Below are positions 10,896 through 21,745 of a stretch of 64,000 bases of DNA, in pieces. The position numbers and the translations under genes are program-made. The stretch lies in contig OU015492.1 of assembly GCA_907164885.2 (NCBI GenBank), positions 44,793,893-44,857,892 of the forward strand. The letters run 5' to 3'. Source of the stretch: Dolomedes plantarius. Lineage: Eukaryota; Arthropoda; Arachnida; Araneae; Dolomedidae. A model generated the notes under the pieces. That model ran no database searches and was not told the DNA's origin. It saw only the letters and a list, made by a program, of their open reading frames with translations. Numbering within the stretch: position 1 is the first letter of the stretch; every line of letters begins with the position of its first letter.

Positions 10896-11907
10896 TCAAA
10901 AGACCTTGTAGAAGCGCTTTCGCTTCACATCAATACTTCTTTTAATGCTCTTCCTGCTGTGCACAGCTTGAGGATCGTATCTTTTTAATATCCAGCAGTA
11001 ATCCGCTATCATGTTAACGTTCAATCTTCCTTGGTACCTGTTTCCCATTTTCTTGATGTCTTGATGGAACATTTCGCCCTGCTCTTCACTGACATCACCA
11101 AGATTTGCAGGGAAGAAATCAAGGTGTGGGTGGAGAAAATGAACTTTTATGCTGATATTACAACCCAGCTTCATGAAGTTGTCTAGCATGTCAGCGACGA
11201 TTGATTTGTAGTTTGGGTCCTTTTCATTTCCCAAAAAACTGGTTACAATTAGGCCGTCTGCACACGGGGCAACTCCAAAGAAACTGATAACTGACTCAAA
11301 TCACAAACCAGGCCGTGATGAGTCGCAACCTATGTAATTGAATGTTGCTCCGTGTGCAGACGGCCTTAGTTTAATAGATACCCATGCTGCTTTGTTTTTT
11401 GTTTCCATTTTTTCTCAAAGCTGCCATCCCTCATTAGTTTTCCGATGTCAGGTCCGACAAACACTCCTTCCTTTATCTTTGCCTCAGATAACCCAGGAAA
11501 CTGCTCACAAAGGTATCTAAAACATTCTCCTTCTTTTGCAATGCCTTGACAAATTGTTCAATCAAACCTAATTTAATGTGTAGGGGTGGAAGTAATACCT
11601 GTTTGGGATCTACAAGACTCTCCCTCCCAACATTTTTAACTCCAACCTGCAAGGTGTTTCTCAGCGGCCATTATTTCTTTATATAGTGTTGCTGCCTGTC
11701 ACAACTGTCTCATTCGCAGAGAAAGCAAGGGAACTTAGTGTAGCCATTCTGTTGACCAAGCAACATTGAAATCACTTTTAAATCGCTACAAATCGTCCAT
11801 TTATGATCTGAATAACAAATTTTGTTTAAGACCAGCTGAAGATTTTCAAAACATTCTTTTAGATGTGGTACAGTGGAAGGTGGTGGGAAGGAGGATGGCG
11901 GGGACAC
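10896..11907 (-). pseudogene. Degenerate orphan ORF, possible DDE transposase
   Basis: Read on the minus strand, fragments in order are: YTKFPCFLCE with ICSDLKVISMLLGQQ (11710-11880), then KQVLLPPLHIKLGL and LSEAKIKEGVFVGPDI (about 11620-11430, in shifted frames), then, after the MITE, HFLHPHLDFFPANLGD and EEQGEMFHQDI, ending near ADYCWILKRYDPQ (10896-11234). I recognise this set of motifs as an uncharacterised protein family found in many copies in arthropod genomes. The conserved Asp in ICSDLK, the His/Asp in HFLHPHLD and the acidic residues in EEQGEMFHQD could form an RNase H-like site, but that is inference. At least two frameshifts and a 114 bp MITE insertion break it. Confidence 0.65.
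11252..11365. mobile_element. Harbinger-like MITE, short form
   Basis: A 114 bp element with ends GGCCGTCTGCACACGG and the inverse, and TTA on both sides (11249-11251, 11366-11368). It is inserted in the orphan ORF. A 3 bp TWA target and GGCC ends fit PIF/Harbinger MITEs. Its outer part matches the arms of the 272 bp palindromic copy at 35211-35482, so it is an internally deleted relative. Confidence 0.75.
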
Positions 11908-12376
11908 ACAGGAACTGACACGAAAGATGTCAGTGGAGAGAGATAGTAAGGGATGGGAGGGAAGGTCGGCAGACAGGCACTAATAGGAAAGTGATACAGT
12001 TTTAACCGTATTACACAAGTTTTAGTACAACTGTCCAGTATATATAAGAATGTGTATTTCCTTGCAAACACCTTAAAACTTTCTCACATTACTTTTTAAA
12101 AGTGTATGTAAGCAAAATATAAGTTTCTTTGGAAATATTTGAAATTTTGTCTAAACTCATACTGCTACCTTACTTTAAAAAATACACAAATTCGACAAAA
12201 TTAGACATGCTAATTGTAACAAAACTGTACGTGAGGGAGTTTTTCCAATAATTTTTCCATAATCAGCATCAAAAATGCTATAAAAATCACGGATTACATT
12301 TGAGACAATTTTTTTGTCGCAGACCTGTGTTATTGAATATAGGTTTTTCCCCCATCCTGGTCACGGCACCAATTTT

Positions 12377-12613
12377 TATGTGGTGAAGTGGGTCGTGATC
12401 GTATAGTTAAATACAATAAATTATAAGCAAAGACATACCTGTAACACTTTCTATATTTTTAAGTAGAGCTGATTGCTATATGGGGTTGGAGAGCGTGTCG
12501 CATCAGAGGTTAAGCCTAGTTATTGATGATATCCAACAAGTGCTTCAGGTATGTCTTTGCCTGAAATTTACTGTTTTTAACTATGCGATCACGATCCACT
12601 TCCCCACACGTAG
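12377..12613. repeat. Inverted repeat with about 70 bp arms
   Basis: The left arm (12377-12450) and right arm (12537-12613) are inverse copies with scattered mismatches; both include GTGATCG, ATAGTTAAA and CAAAGACATACCTG. The spacer is about 85 bp. It is probably a foldback MITE; no clear target duplication was found. Confidence 0.6.
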
Positions 12614-13975
12614 TTTCTTTCAGTTGTGATGTGATCTATCCCGAGTTTTTGGACTGTTTTTAAACTAGTACTGCGGTAGGTGCGTATGAGGCCAAAGGGA
12701 GCCGCAATCCAGTTTTTGTATGTTATAAAGACCTACACCTAGATACACAAATTAAAAATTTTTTATTTGATGTAATTGCATATTTTTACAAATCACATAT
12801 AAGATCACATATAAAAAATATAATTATAAAAAAAGAAAACAGTTATTTTAAAATTTGATATTTGAATTTTCAACGATTGTGAACGACTGCTAGCAGCGAT
12901 TTCTACAACACTTGTGGTCAGCTGCTGTGATCAGTATCTAAATTAATGTAATATTTTGAAAAATATATATATAATATTTAAAAATAATACTTATTTTTAT
13001 GATATCAAATACTGTATATTGGGTTTCTATAGAATCTAAACTGTGAATCAAATTAAAGAAATTCTTTTAGAAACATTTTTCAGAAGCTTGATTTAGAAAA
13101 AGCAGCACGTGCCTCATAAAATTCTCATGTTCTTCTAAATTAAGTATTACTTGAAATCAATAAATTTTCTGAGAAATAAAATGACAATTAACAAACGTTC
13201 TCTTAATTGTTTACCTCAGTCTGAAATGCTGATTTAACTCTTAATTGCTAAATTAATGTCTTAAGACTCCTATAAAAGACAGTCCTTTGAAGCACTAAGC
13301 CGATAATCTTTTCCTTTTCTAATTATTTCCTTCGTCGGCAGCAGATTTGGAAACAGGGATGCAGTAACGAGATCTTCTCGACGACGTCAAAGCGTTGCCT
13401 CGCAGCGTCACGGCTGACGTCAACTGCATGTTCTACGATAGAGTAAATCGCGGTATTTTTTGAATTGTGAAAATATTCTTTCTTCATAGACCTTTTTTAA
13501 CGCGGCTATTTTAAGAAGTTATTAATAGTACGGAGAAAAGAGAAGAGGATATTTAAATACGATTAATTTTATTTAAAGTAGAATTCCCGTTACGTGACTT
13601 TCAGCTTACCCTGTAACCTTCTCGTGCGTTTAAGGTTAAACGACACAAGATTTGTTACGGCTTTTACCTGATTGTTAACGGAAGAGGAATTGTAAATAAT
13701 TTTAGGCGATGGATTTAGAGGTTTACTAAAAGTTAGTTTACTGAACTATTAATTTTTATATTCAGTTTGATTATCAATGCAACAAACATACGAATACACG
13801 GTAAACGTAAAAATAATGTAACGGATTTGATTCATTAAAAAAATATTCCGTCACAGTATGTCTTCAGTTTTTAGGAAATGGGATAAAGGCTAAGACATGC
13901 CATTTACCCGTTCGCTGAAAATAGGTATAAGACGGCGAATTCTAAACATATCGCACTCCCGCAAGAAAAGTGAAA
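12614..13975. other. No gene seen; one GC-rich patch
   Basis: Mostly AT-rich. The only compositional outlier is the patch at 13330-13440 listed separately. Confidence 0.5.
13330..13440. promoter_or_regulatory. GC-rich patch with a CRE-type TGACGTCA
   Basis: The patch contains a perfect CRE palindrome TGACGTCA (about 13413-13420) and a nearby GACGACGTCA, in sequence much richer in GC than its surroundings. A 39-codon open stretch overlaps it. It might be a promoter or untranslated exon, but there is no TATA/Inr evidence or gene nearby to support that. Confidence 0.2.
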
Positions 13976-14454
13976 CAAGCAGGGCCCGATTTAAGAAATT
14001 CTTGACTATAGGCACAACTCAGAATGGGGACCCCCTAAAACTGATGTGGACGAAAAATTTCCAAAATTGACATTAAAAAAATAATCATGAATCAATGTGA
14101 AAGTACTATTTTTCCAATAATTGGATGTTTGAAGCGTAGAAGTCTAGAACATTATCAAATAACAAAAAGCAATACAACATATTAACTTCATCATTAACCC
14201 TTCAGCGGGCGCACCAATTTTTGTAACACCACCAGGCGCGCGTTGCATAAAGTGCAACGTCTCTTTAAACCTTGATTATTCCTTTTGTAATTAACTTTTT
14301 TTTTCAAATTAGAAAGAATAATTCTTCGTTTTATGACAAGATATAAAATGTTGATAATATTGAGATTATTTATAATTCAAGCCCAAAAAGGAATAAGAAG
14401 AAATTGTCAAAAAAATTAAAATTTATTTTTAAAACACAAATAATTTGTTCAATT

Positions 14455-15049
14455 CTCTTCAGTTTTCTTCAATTTCTTCACATCGCAAACATATAGTACG
14501 GATTTTGCAATGCACCTTGCATGAAAAACTATTATATTTATCACACTTTATCGTGGTAGTTACATTAATTTAGCCGTCCGCATATATATTACACTTCCCT
14601 CTTTTTTTTTTGAAGACACCTCTGGTTCTGCTTCACGGGAAGTTTCCACTTTATATTTTAGTCAGAAATATAAAGTGGTGTTCCAGTTATGTCTGAAGTT
14701 CCAGTTATGTCAAAATTCCAGTTATGTCTGAAGGAAGAGATAGAATATTTGCCCGGGTCTTCAAGTGGCTTTCGAGAAGTTCTAAAGCCAAAGAATGCAG
14801 ATACAATCGTCTTATTTCAAAAATGTCCAGTTTATTGGATCTAAGGACAAGTTGCGAATTGATTCCTATTATGTCTAAAAACCTAAAAAACAACGAGAGA
14901 GTCAATCTTTGGGATATGCGGGATACCGTGTAATAGCTGCACATTGGATCGAGTACATCAACTCCTGCTTTTGTCGTATTGTAATCCAGTATAATCGCTG
15001 GTTTACCAGAATCGTCATCCACTGTTGCATCATCATGCATTGTCGACAA
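14455..15049 (-). pseudogene. piggyBac transposase C-terminal remnant
   Basis: The open part (15049 down to 14705) contains KPAIILDYNTTKAGVDVLD followed by MCSYYTVSR and FFRFLDIIGINSQ, which match the end of the piggyBac DDE domain; the Asp in GVDVLD corresponds to the last catalytic Asp of the family. Further along the same strand (about 14600-14455), in another frame and after a stop, cysteines spaced as in SCKVHCKIRT and ICLRCEE look like the Cys-rich C-terminal zinc-binding domain. The first two catalytic Asp residues are deleted, so it cannot be active. Confidence 0.8.
14681..14733. repeat. Three tandem copies of TTCCAGTTATGTCTGAAG
   Basis: Copies at 14681-14698, 14699-14715 (variant end) and 14716-14733. 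They sit just beyond the end of the open transposase segment inside the piggyBac remnant, beside a perfect 13 bp stem hairpin at 14646-14678. Confidence 0.9.
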
Positions 15050-15068
15050 AAGTATGAGTCCCTTATTT

Positions 15069-15109
15069 TTTTCGTAGCATAGAAATACTATGTTTCTATG
15101 CTACGAAAA
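15069..15109. repeat. Perfect 17 bp stem hairpin
   Basis: TTTTCGTAGCATAGAAA (15069-15085) is followed after 7 bases by its exact inverse (15093-15109). It lies inside the piggyBac element, upstream of the transposase remnant. It may be a small foldback insertion; no function can be assigned. Confidence 0.9.
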
Positions 15110-15521
15110 GTGAAATTACTTTTAACATCGGGAACAAAATTATTAATAATTATTTAGTATTTTAAACTTCATCAGGACATTTATTTGATTAACCTTTTTA
15201 AATTTATAAGCATAGAAAAGCAACTTTTTGAATGCTTATAATTACTTTAGCGAAATAACCAAAAATAAAATAAGGAATATTTTCTTACATGACCAGACGC
15301 GCTGTGCACAGAGTGCAACAAGGAGAAGTATTCCCTGTTGGAATCACGATTAAAAATGAATGGAAATGAATACAAAGGTCAGAAAATCAGACCTGCATTA
15401 GAAAGGGTGTAGCTATAAATAGAAACTGCTTAGAACATCCAAACCTTATATGTAAAAACAAACCATACAAAATTATGGAAATGTTGCACTTTATACACGG
15501 ACGCGCCCGCTGAAGGGTTAA

Positions 15522-18500
15522 ACACCAATACAATGCAACTAGAAAAATTTATTAATCCCTTATATACAATAACATACATATGATGAACTATACATATAAC
15601 TATACATATGATGAACCAATCATCAATCAAATTTGAAAGGTTATATAAAAAATTGCTATTAAAAAGATAAAATTTAAAAAAAAATTGAATTGGGAATTTT
15701 TTATTTTTTTCCTTTTGAAATTAAAATTTTAGGGGGGGGGGCTCAACATTCGGGCTACCGGGCCTAATGGAAAATCAGAGACTGGACACTAGTCAAAAAA
15801 TGGCAATTTTAAGGTTATGTCATTGAAAAATATGTATTAAGTGCCCCATCGTGCACGAAAAACGACACATCTATGTCTCGCAATTTGTCCACCTGAGGGC
15901 AGTTGTATCAGTTTTATTGTAATGCTAGTTCAAGTATCGTATTCTTTAATTTGATTTTTCTCAAATGCTGCATTTTTGAGTTGTGCCACTTTTCTTGTCG
16001 GGTTGCGATATGATCTCAAGAATAGTCATTTACGTAAATCTCATGCATACGCAGCAAACCTACATACCTCATTAGAGTTATTTAGTGTTCATAAAACCTC
16101 TATATATATAGTAATGAACATCATAAATTGCTAGAGTTAACAACGTAAAACTATACTAGAATCAAGGTAAAGTCATATAAAGGAATAACAAGCAAAGCTG
16201 TAGAATTGCATCGCTCATTCTCTTATCTTGCCAAATGTGCTCTGCAATCTGATATTGCGACTTTGATTCAGCATAAAGCTCGAGGCGTAATAAGAATGGT
16301 CTCATCAAACTAATTCATATTTTTTGGCTAAACTCACAGACTTCAAAATGTCGTCCAAAATAGACCCGTCGATTAACCTTTTCAGGCATGATGTCGCTTA
16401 GCACTTAGTGATCCCTGGTAGTGGAAAGTGTTTAGCTAAAGTGATACGCCGCTAGCGTGTCTAAGTTTTCAAAAAACCTTCTGAAAATAGTCTAATCTCT
16501 TTTACCGCAATGGACCGATTGGAAAAGTTTTTTATTTAATAATCTGGGTATGGAATTATTGTCTGTGTAGTGGGCAAACGAATCGAAGATTATCTTCCTC
16601 CAGAATCTGATAAATTCAAAGCAGAGAAATTCAAACCAGGCCAAAAATTGAATTGCTTTTAAACAATTTCTCAAATTGTTGATGTTAAGTCTAGAAGAAA
16701 CAATAGTATCTTCCAAAATTTCTAACAGAATTAAGTATCGCCATGCTACTTGCGTATCATACACAGGATGCATCAAGCCTCGTATTGTCTCATTCACTAA
16801 TTTCAGGGATGCAACGAACCATGATACCTAGCATGGCTTTTCGTGTTCCCTAGTATCTCAAACCTTTTAATTAATAGCCGTGATGCAGTGGGAGGAAAAA
16901 GCACAGTGTTATTACCTTGTGTCCAAACTTACAAAAACTGGTCAGCACCTTGCATCAATAATGAAAGTCATTGCGTTTCAATAAGGTTCAATAAGGTTCA
17001 TATTGACCATAAATAACCCATTTTCTTCAAAGTGTTTATAATAGAGAAACTATGAATATACTTCGCACACATATTTTTAGTATTGTCTTTAAGATGTGTG
17101 CTTGTTAACAGCGCGGAAAATTTTAATAGAGGGAAATTTGAAATTTGCTATCCGAAGCTATTCATATGTTCTGGAACGTTGCATAATCCCCCACAACCTA
17201 ACCTACACTTCTCTGGAGATATATCTGCTCCTGATTTGTCAGCATATTAAAAATATATAACTTCTGAAATAAAATAATGTGTATTCAATCTGCGCAAAAA
17301 ATATGCTTCTTAGAGAACGCTAATTAATGTTAGCATAACCGATAGTTCGATTAAAATAATTACATGTTATTAAAAATGCTGTATCATTAAATTCTTATTT
17401 TGGTTACCAGACGAAATGTAAAGAATAGTAAACGTTAACTAATTAATTAATTTTGGTGCAAAAAATTTTAATTTAATAATAGTACTAGTTAAATTCAAAG
17501 CTCAATTTCATCCTTTTTTTATTATGGTGGCGTTATTGAATATTTGAAATAGATTTTTTTAAAGTAATATAGAAAAAAAGAAGATAAGTCATGTGTTTAA
17601 CAGTTTGAGACATTTTTAGGTATATGGTACATTTAAAATCTGAAAGCTCGTGAAAATAAAAACGTAGTTCTGTAGCTAATATTAAAAATTCAATTAAGTA
17701 AATTTTATTGAAGGAGAAAATGGACAATAATATTAGCTGTTTGAAGTGCAAAACAGAACTTAGTAGAAATAACTCATGAAAACAAAATGTACTAATGAAT
17801 ATTTCCAATCATTTAAAATCTTGATAACTATGCTGTATCGAATAAAGACCATCAGAAGGAAACGAACTGGTTTATCTCTGTGTTTGCCTTTGTGGAGTCC
17901 CTTGAATTTGAACATCCATAAATGATTCACAAGGACTTTTTCAGTGAGCATTGGAGTAATAACAGTAGATAGAATTTATGATAAAAACTGCAGTTTTCCC
18001 CAACTAAATGAAATCACACATCATCTAAACACATCATTGAAAACGGTAAACGATTCTTTTAGCGTTCTGTGTATAAATAACGTTTGACTCTGGATGGAAA
18101 CAGATTGCAGTCGAAACAGAGAAAAGTTTGAACGTTTGGAACATTTAAAGCAGACAACATTTAGCGTGTACAACGAGATTCACTCAACTATATATATTAA
18201 GAGGGTTAATGCCTAAAAATAATGAATCTTTCCCCATGCATGTACATTTAATGGAATCCTAGTACCTGATTATGCACTTCGACAAATGTTATGACCTTTA
18301 ATTCACAAGACTGTAATCCTATTGCGCTGAAGTGAGCCATGCTGAAACGAAAATTACGCATAATTTATACGATCGCGACTGCATGTGACTCAATAATTTA
18401 TTGCATGAATGAGAAATGTGGTTGCGTTTGCATAGTTCGAAACTTCTCTTTTATCGATGTTTCTATGAAAACAGCATATTCTAAAGATATCCGAGAGTCA

Positions 18501-18616
18501 AGTTTGCATTCTAAAATTTTCATCGCTGATAGAATACGATATCACTAGAATCAACTCTGACCCTTTTCAGTTATATCAATAACTCTAGCTTTAGGAAGAG
18601 TTTCAAAGCAGAGAGA
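15522..18616. other. No supported gene
   Basis: Mostly AT-rich. A G run and the segment ending CTACCGGGCCTAAT (15732-15765) may pair with CAGGGCCCGATTTAAG at 13980 as the worn ends of an older element into which the piggyBac inserted. A 101-codon minus frame at 16492-16797 has somewhat protein-like composition but I do not recognise it. The repeat at 17829-18025 is listed separately. Confidence 0.4.
17829..18025. repeat. Interspersed repeat R1, copy 1
   Basis: Shares TGCTGTATCGAATAAA, CCATCAGAAGGAA and GGAGTAATAACAGTAGAT with the segments at 19783-19905 and 21626-21745; an inverted scrap lies at 19616-19655. The copy at 21626 directly follows a Tc1/mariner transposase remnant, so R1 may be the 3' part of that transposon. 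Confidence 0.6.
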
Positions 18617-18620
18617 TTAA

Positions 18621-18800
18621 GGGTCTGTTCGCATAGGAGTCTGGTAGCGGAAGCGTAAAAAGAAAGATGGCGCTGAGACTGAAATAAACCAATCATAGGC
18701 GTTAAAAATTTCGTTGCAAATCGTTTGGAGGTTTGTCATTCGTTAAATATATTTCAATACTTTAACGCTTCCACTGCCGGACTCCTAGGTGAACAGGTCC
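18621..18800. mobile_element. 180 bp MITE with TTAA flanks
   Basis: Ends GGGTCTGTTCGCATAGGAGT and the inverse of GGACCTGTTCACCTAGGAGT form about 36 bp imperfect terminal inverted repeats, flanked by TTAA on both sides (18617-18620, 18801-18804). TTAA suggests a piggyBac-mobilised MITE; a TWA-type Harbinger reading is the alternative. Confidence 0.7.
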
Positions 18801-19131
18801 TTAATACTCTCCACAAGCAAGGATTTTTAGAAACGGTTGCCTATGGAATGAAATTCACGACATCGCTGACAAAAAGGGTTTAATAACAAAGAGATTTGCA
18901 AGTCAAAACGTTATTTTCCCCTATTCTTTCAAGATTTTCAAGAAAAATAGTGTTTATGTTTTTTACCTTTCTGTTTATTGTTACAAACACTTTCTATGGT
19001 AAAACAAGATTTTCTAGTAGCATTCTACTCTTTAATTGGTGTGCAGCGTATATTTTTTAGATTAATTTTCTTTTTATGCGTTCTAACGGGAATTCAAACA
19101 ACCTAGAATCTGTATATCCTTTAGTATCTGA

Positions 19132-19478
19132 CGTTGTTTTCGGTGTTGTTTCTAATGACCCCCTGGCCGGAAGTGTTCCAGCCAAACCCATTTAGGCTTT
19201 TCCGGCTGAGGAGTGCAATTGTTCACAATAGCAAGACAAGGGTCGGAGCCCGTCTTAGCTAGGTGCCACCTCTAGGTGCCTCCGAGCAAGCACCCCCAGA
19301 GATGACATCTCGGGGGTGAGGTACGCTCTTTGGTCTCATAGAGGGACTTTCCGATCTACGGATTCAAAGTGTCCATATCTGGCCTAGACATGGAGGTATT
19401 TAATGGCGCTTGTTGGGATTCGAACCGAACACCCTCGGCGTCATAAGCCGACATGCTACCACTAGGCTACTCGGGCCC
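19132..19478 (-). mobile_element. tRNA-derived SINE with target duplication
   Basis: On the minus strand the element starts at 19478 with a tRNA-like head (to 19405): box A AGCCTAGTGGTAGCAT, anticodon-arm-like TCGGC...GCCGA, and box B GGTTCGAATCC. The acceptor stem has several mismatches, so it is a SINE head and not a tRNA gene. A body of about 270 bp follows. Flanks TTAGTATCTGA (19121-19131) and TTAGCATCTGA (19479-19489) are a target-site duplication with one mismatch. Confidence 0.8.
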
Positions 19479-19782
19479 TTAGCATCTGAAAAACGATGTT
19501 AGTTGTTAAATTAATTGTTATAAATTGAAGTCTTAAGTTTTAAATGTGTCCGGTACGTAAAATCCTCCAAATAAATCTCTAATTTCTCGACAAAACGAAG
19601 ACCATCAGATCAGAGACCATTCTATCTACTGTTATTACTCCAGTGTTCATTGACATACCGCAGGGTGTTTTGATCCAAATAACGCACACTGCATGCTTCT
19701 GCGCTGATTACATTGCGAGATACAAGGCTTTTATGCAGTACTGCCCAAGAGCACTCTATTGAATATCTGCACTCTATTGTAT

Positions 19783-19905
19783 ATCTGTACATTCATCGAT
19801 GATTCACAAAGGCTTTTTCAAGGAGCATTGGAGTAATAACAGTAGATGGAATTTATGATTAAAACTGCACCTTCGTCATCTGAATGAAATCACGCATCAT
19901 TTGTA
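19783..19905. repeat. Interspersed repeat R1, copy 2
   Basis: Matches the right part of the copy at 17829-18025 (CATTGGAGTAATAACAGTAG, GAATTTATGAT, ATGAAATCACGCATCAT). An inverse fragment of the same family lies just to the left at 19616-19655. Confidence 0.6.
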
Positions 19906-21143
19906 CTTATTTATCTGAATGGCATTTACCCCAGTGTTTTTCTTTAATACCTAAAATTCCTCACAAATGAAATGCTTATGAAATTTTTTACAGTGTTCCT
20001 TAGTTCTGTTTTCAATAGAATACCCTGAGGATTTTCATTTAGAGTAAAAACACTGAAAATATTTTTCCCGAAGAAAAAATTATTAAGAAAAAATTGGACT
20101 TTTTGACCTTAAAAGTGATTAAATATCTTACGAATAAAAATTTTCTTAAATCCTGAACTCAATTTGTTAGTGTCATCCTTTAAAAAAAAACTTTGACTTC
20201 AGCGCCAGAGGGTTTTTGAATTTTGAAAGACCACGCCCACGGCACGTGTAAAAGACTTGTCTATACGCCATCGGAGTGAGGCGGCCATCTTGGAGACCTT
20301 TCGAGAACAAAACTAGGAAACCCTATGGAGATTAGCATTGCTTCATTTTTGCGGAGACTCTTGCTCAAAACCTATCCATAATTAAAGAAATTCCTACTAT
20401 GTAAACCTTAGTTTATTTAAAATCTGCGATTTTTGATAAAAATTACGCCTGGACATGCTTTTTTTAATGAAAAAAAACAATAAATATTATTCACTTTCGA
20501 ATTTCTCTTTGCCAAACACTGCCTAGTAGACGATAAGCGTATTGAAATAGAATATTGTAACCTTTGTATGGTAACCTTCTAAATCAAAGATGACAAATCA
20601 TTTTGGGATTGTTTAGATTGATTCATTTCCGGTGTCTGTTAGCCGTGTACAATGACAACTTACAATATTTGTGTTTTTTTTCAGCGGGAATTTAAATTTA
20701 ATAAAACGAGGACAATTTGCTTTGAAGTCTTCCCACTTAGAGTCGTTTTATTACGACCCGTGGGGGATTATCAATGAAAAATAAAACTTACGACGTTGCA
20801 GTAAGTTTAATTTGTGTTTGCTTTTTCTCAAATCTCCTTTTTCCTATTTAAAAAAATATATGTTCTTCTGATTGACTAGTATTTATCTAGTATTTTAGTT
20901 ATAAATCTGACTTTTTATAACTGAAACATATCAAATTCCTACACTTATGATTACTTCTGAATGATTTTCCTGTTGACTTTCGAAGTAGATAATGATAGTT
21001 TATTTTAGTGTGAAAATTGAAGTTTTGATACTATAAAAGATTAGATACTTACAAATTTTTAAACTCATTATCGCCATTATGGCTCTTTTCGGAGTACCTG
21101 GGCGAAAGGCTTATCCAATGATGACTATGATTAATTTGAGTAA
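19906..21143. other. No gene seen
   Basis: AT-rich apart from 20210-20310, where GC rises and a CAAGATGGCCGCC motif (minus strand, about 20281-20293) resembles a YY1 site or an ATG context. The minus frame from that ATG is only 29 codons. Nothing firm. Confidence 0.4.
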
Positions 21144-21291
21144 GGCCGTCTGCACACGGAGCAACTCAAAAGAAACTGATAACTGACTCCAGTCACAAAC
21201 CAGTCCGTGATGAGTCGTAACCAATGTAATTGAATGGAGCCACGCACACGGCGCAACTGGTTACAAACCCGTCGACCGGGTTTGTAACCAG
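21144..21291. mobile_element. Harbinger-like MITE, left half only
   Basis: Starts GGCCGTCTGCACACGG after TAA and matches the left arm and centre of the 272 bp palindrome at 35211-35482, including the small internal palindrome around GTCGAC, then stops. The right arm is missing. Confidence 0.75.
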
Positions 21292-21470
21292 AAAATAACG
21301 ACCATCTATCTTGAAATATTTATAGACTTTTGGTCGCTATCAATGGCCACACCGACAGCTATTCTTCTATTTCCTCCTGGTTTACAAGCCCCTATTTACC
21401 CCTGCCTCTGCAACCTTTACAATAGATTTGTTCTTGGCCACACACCGCGGGGAATTATACCATTCCGCTT

Positions 21471-21551
21471 CTACACTGGCCTGCCCAGAGCCCAGACATG
21501 AATCCTATCGAGAATCACTGGGACGAGTTGGACCGCCGAATTAAGGGGTGA
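21471..21551 (+). pseudogene. Tc1/mariner transposase fragment
   Basis: Reads [20 protein letters not shown], the region of the last catalytic residue (Glu in NPIEN) of Tc1/mariner DDE transposases, then meets TGA at 21549. A different frame continues with weak similarity. A Tc1-type end (GGTGTCCAAATACTTATTGG, about 21840-21860) lies to the right. It is a different family from the four Tc1 copies listed elsewhere. Confidence 0.75.
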
Positions 21552-21625
21552 AGAACCGTTCAAAATCGGTGAAAGAACTTACATGTCTTCTCCAAGACGA
21601 GTGGAAAAAAATATCACTAGTCGTC

Positions 21626-21745
21626 ATACTATGCTGTATCGAATAAAAACCATCAGAAGGAAGCGAACTAGTTTATCTCTGTGTTTTCCTACGTGGAGTC
21701 TCCTAAATCTGAACATTCATCAATGATTCTGGAAAACCTGACCCG
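21626..21745. repeat. Interspersed repeat R1, copy 3
   Basis: Contains TGCTGTATCGAATAAAAACC and CATCAGAAGGAAGCGAACT as in the copy at 17829. It follows the transposase fragment at 21471 and is followed by a long G run (about 21748-21762). Confidence 0.6.

Larger units (their letters stand above)
10629..12329 (-). mobile_element. TIR element carrying an orphan arthropod ORF family
   Basis: The left end CACAGGTCTGTAAAAAA (10629) and the inverse of the right end, CACAGGTCTGCGACAAAAAA (ending 12329), form short terminal inverted repeats with a perfect 10 bp core. Both sides are flanked by TTA (10626-10628 and 12330-12332), consistent with a 3 bp target duplication. Inside, on the minus strand, lies the degenerate orphan ORF (10896-11907). 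This arrangement suggests that the ORF is the transposase of a DNA transposon. Ends starting CAC with 3 bp duplication recall the CACTA/Chapaev group, but no superfamily can be fixed by eye. A Harbinger-like MITE is nested at 11252-11365. Confidence 0.6.
14198..15517 (-). mobile_element. Internally deleted piggyBac element
   Basis: A 1320 bp element with perfect 15 bp ends CCCTTCAGCGGGCGC and the inverse, flanked on both sides by TTAA (14194-14197, 15518-15521): the piggyBac signature. Subterminal sequences repeat the motif TGCAAC with nearby ACGCGC or GGCGCGC at both ends (14235-14265, 15296-15320, 15484-15505), as expected of transposase binding sites. Only the C-terminal third of a transposase remains inside. 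Hairpins at 14646-14678 and 15069-15109 and a threefold 17-18 bp tandem repeat at 14681-14733 lie inside it. Confidence 0.85.

Noticed and set aside
13980..15765. An outer hAT-like element with CAGGGCCCG / CGGGCCTAAT ends around the piggyBac
   Set aside because: The putative ends match poorly and no target duplication was found; mentioned only as a possibility.
19405..19478. A genuine tRNA gene on the minus strand
   Set aside because: Acceptor and T stems have mismatches, a long body follows, and a target duplication encloses the whole unit, so it is a SINE head.
20281..20293. CAAGATGGCCGCC as a gene start or YY1 site
   Set aside because: The frame from that ATG is 29 codons without motif or splice support.
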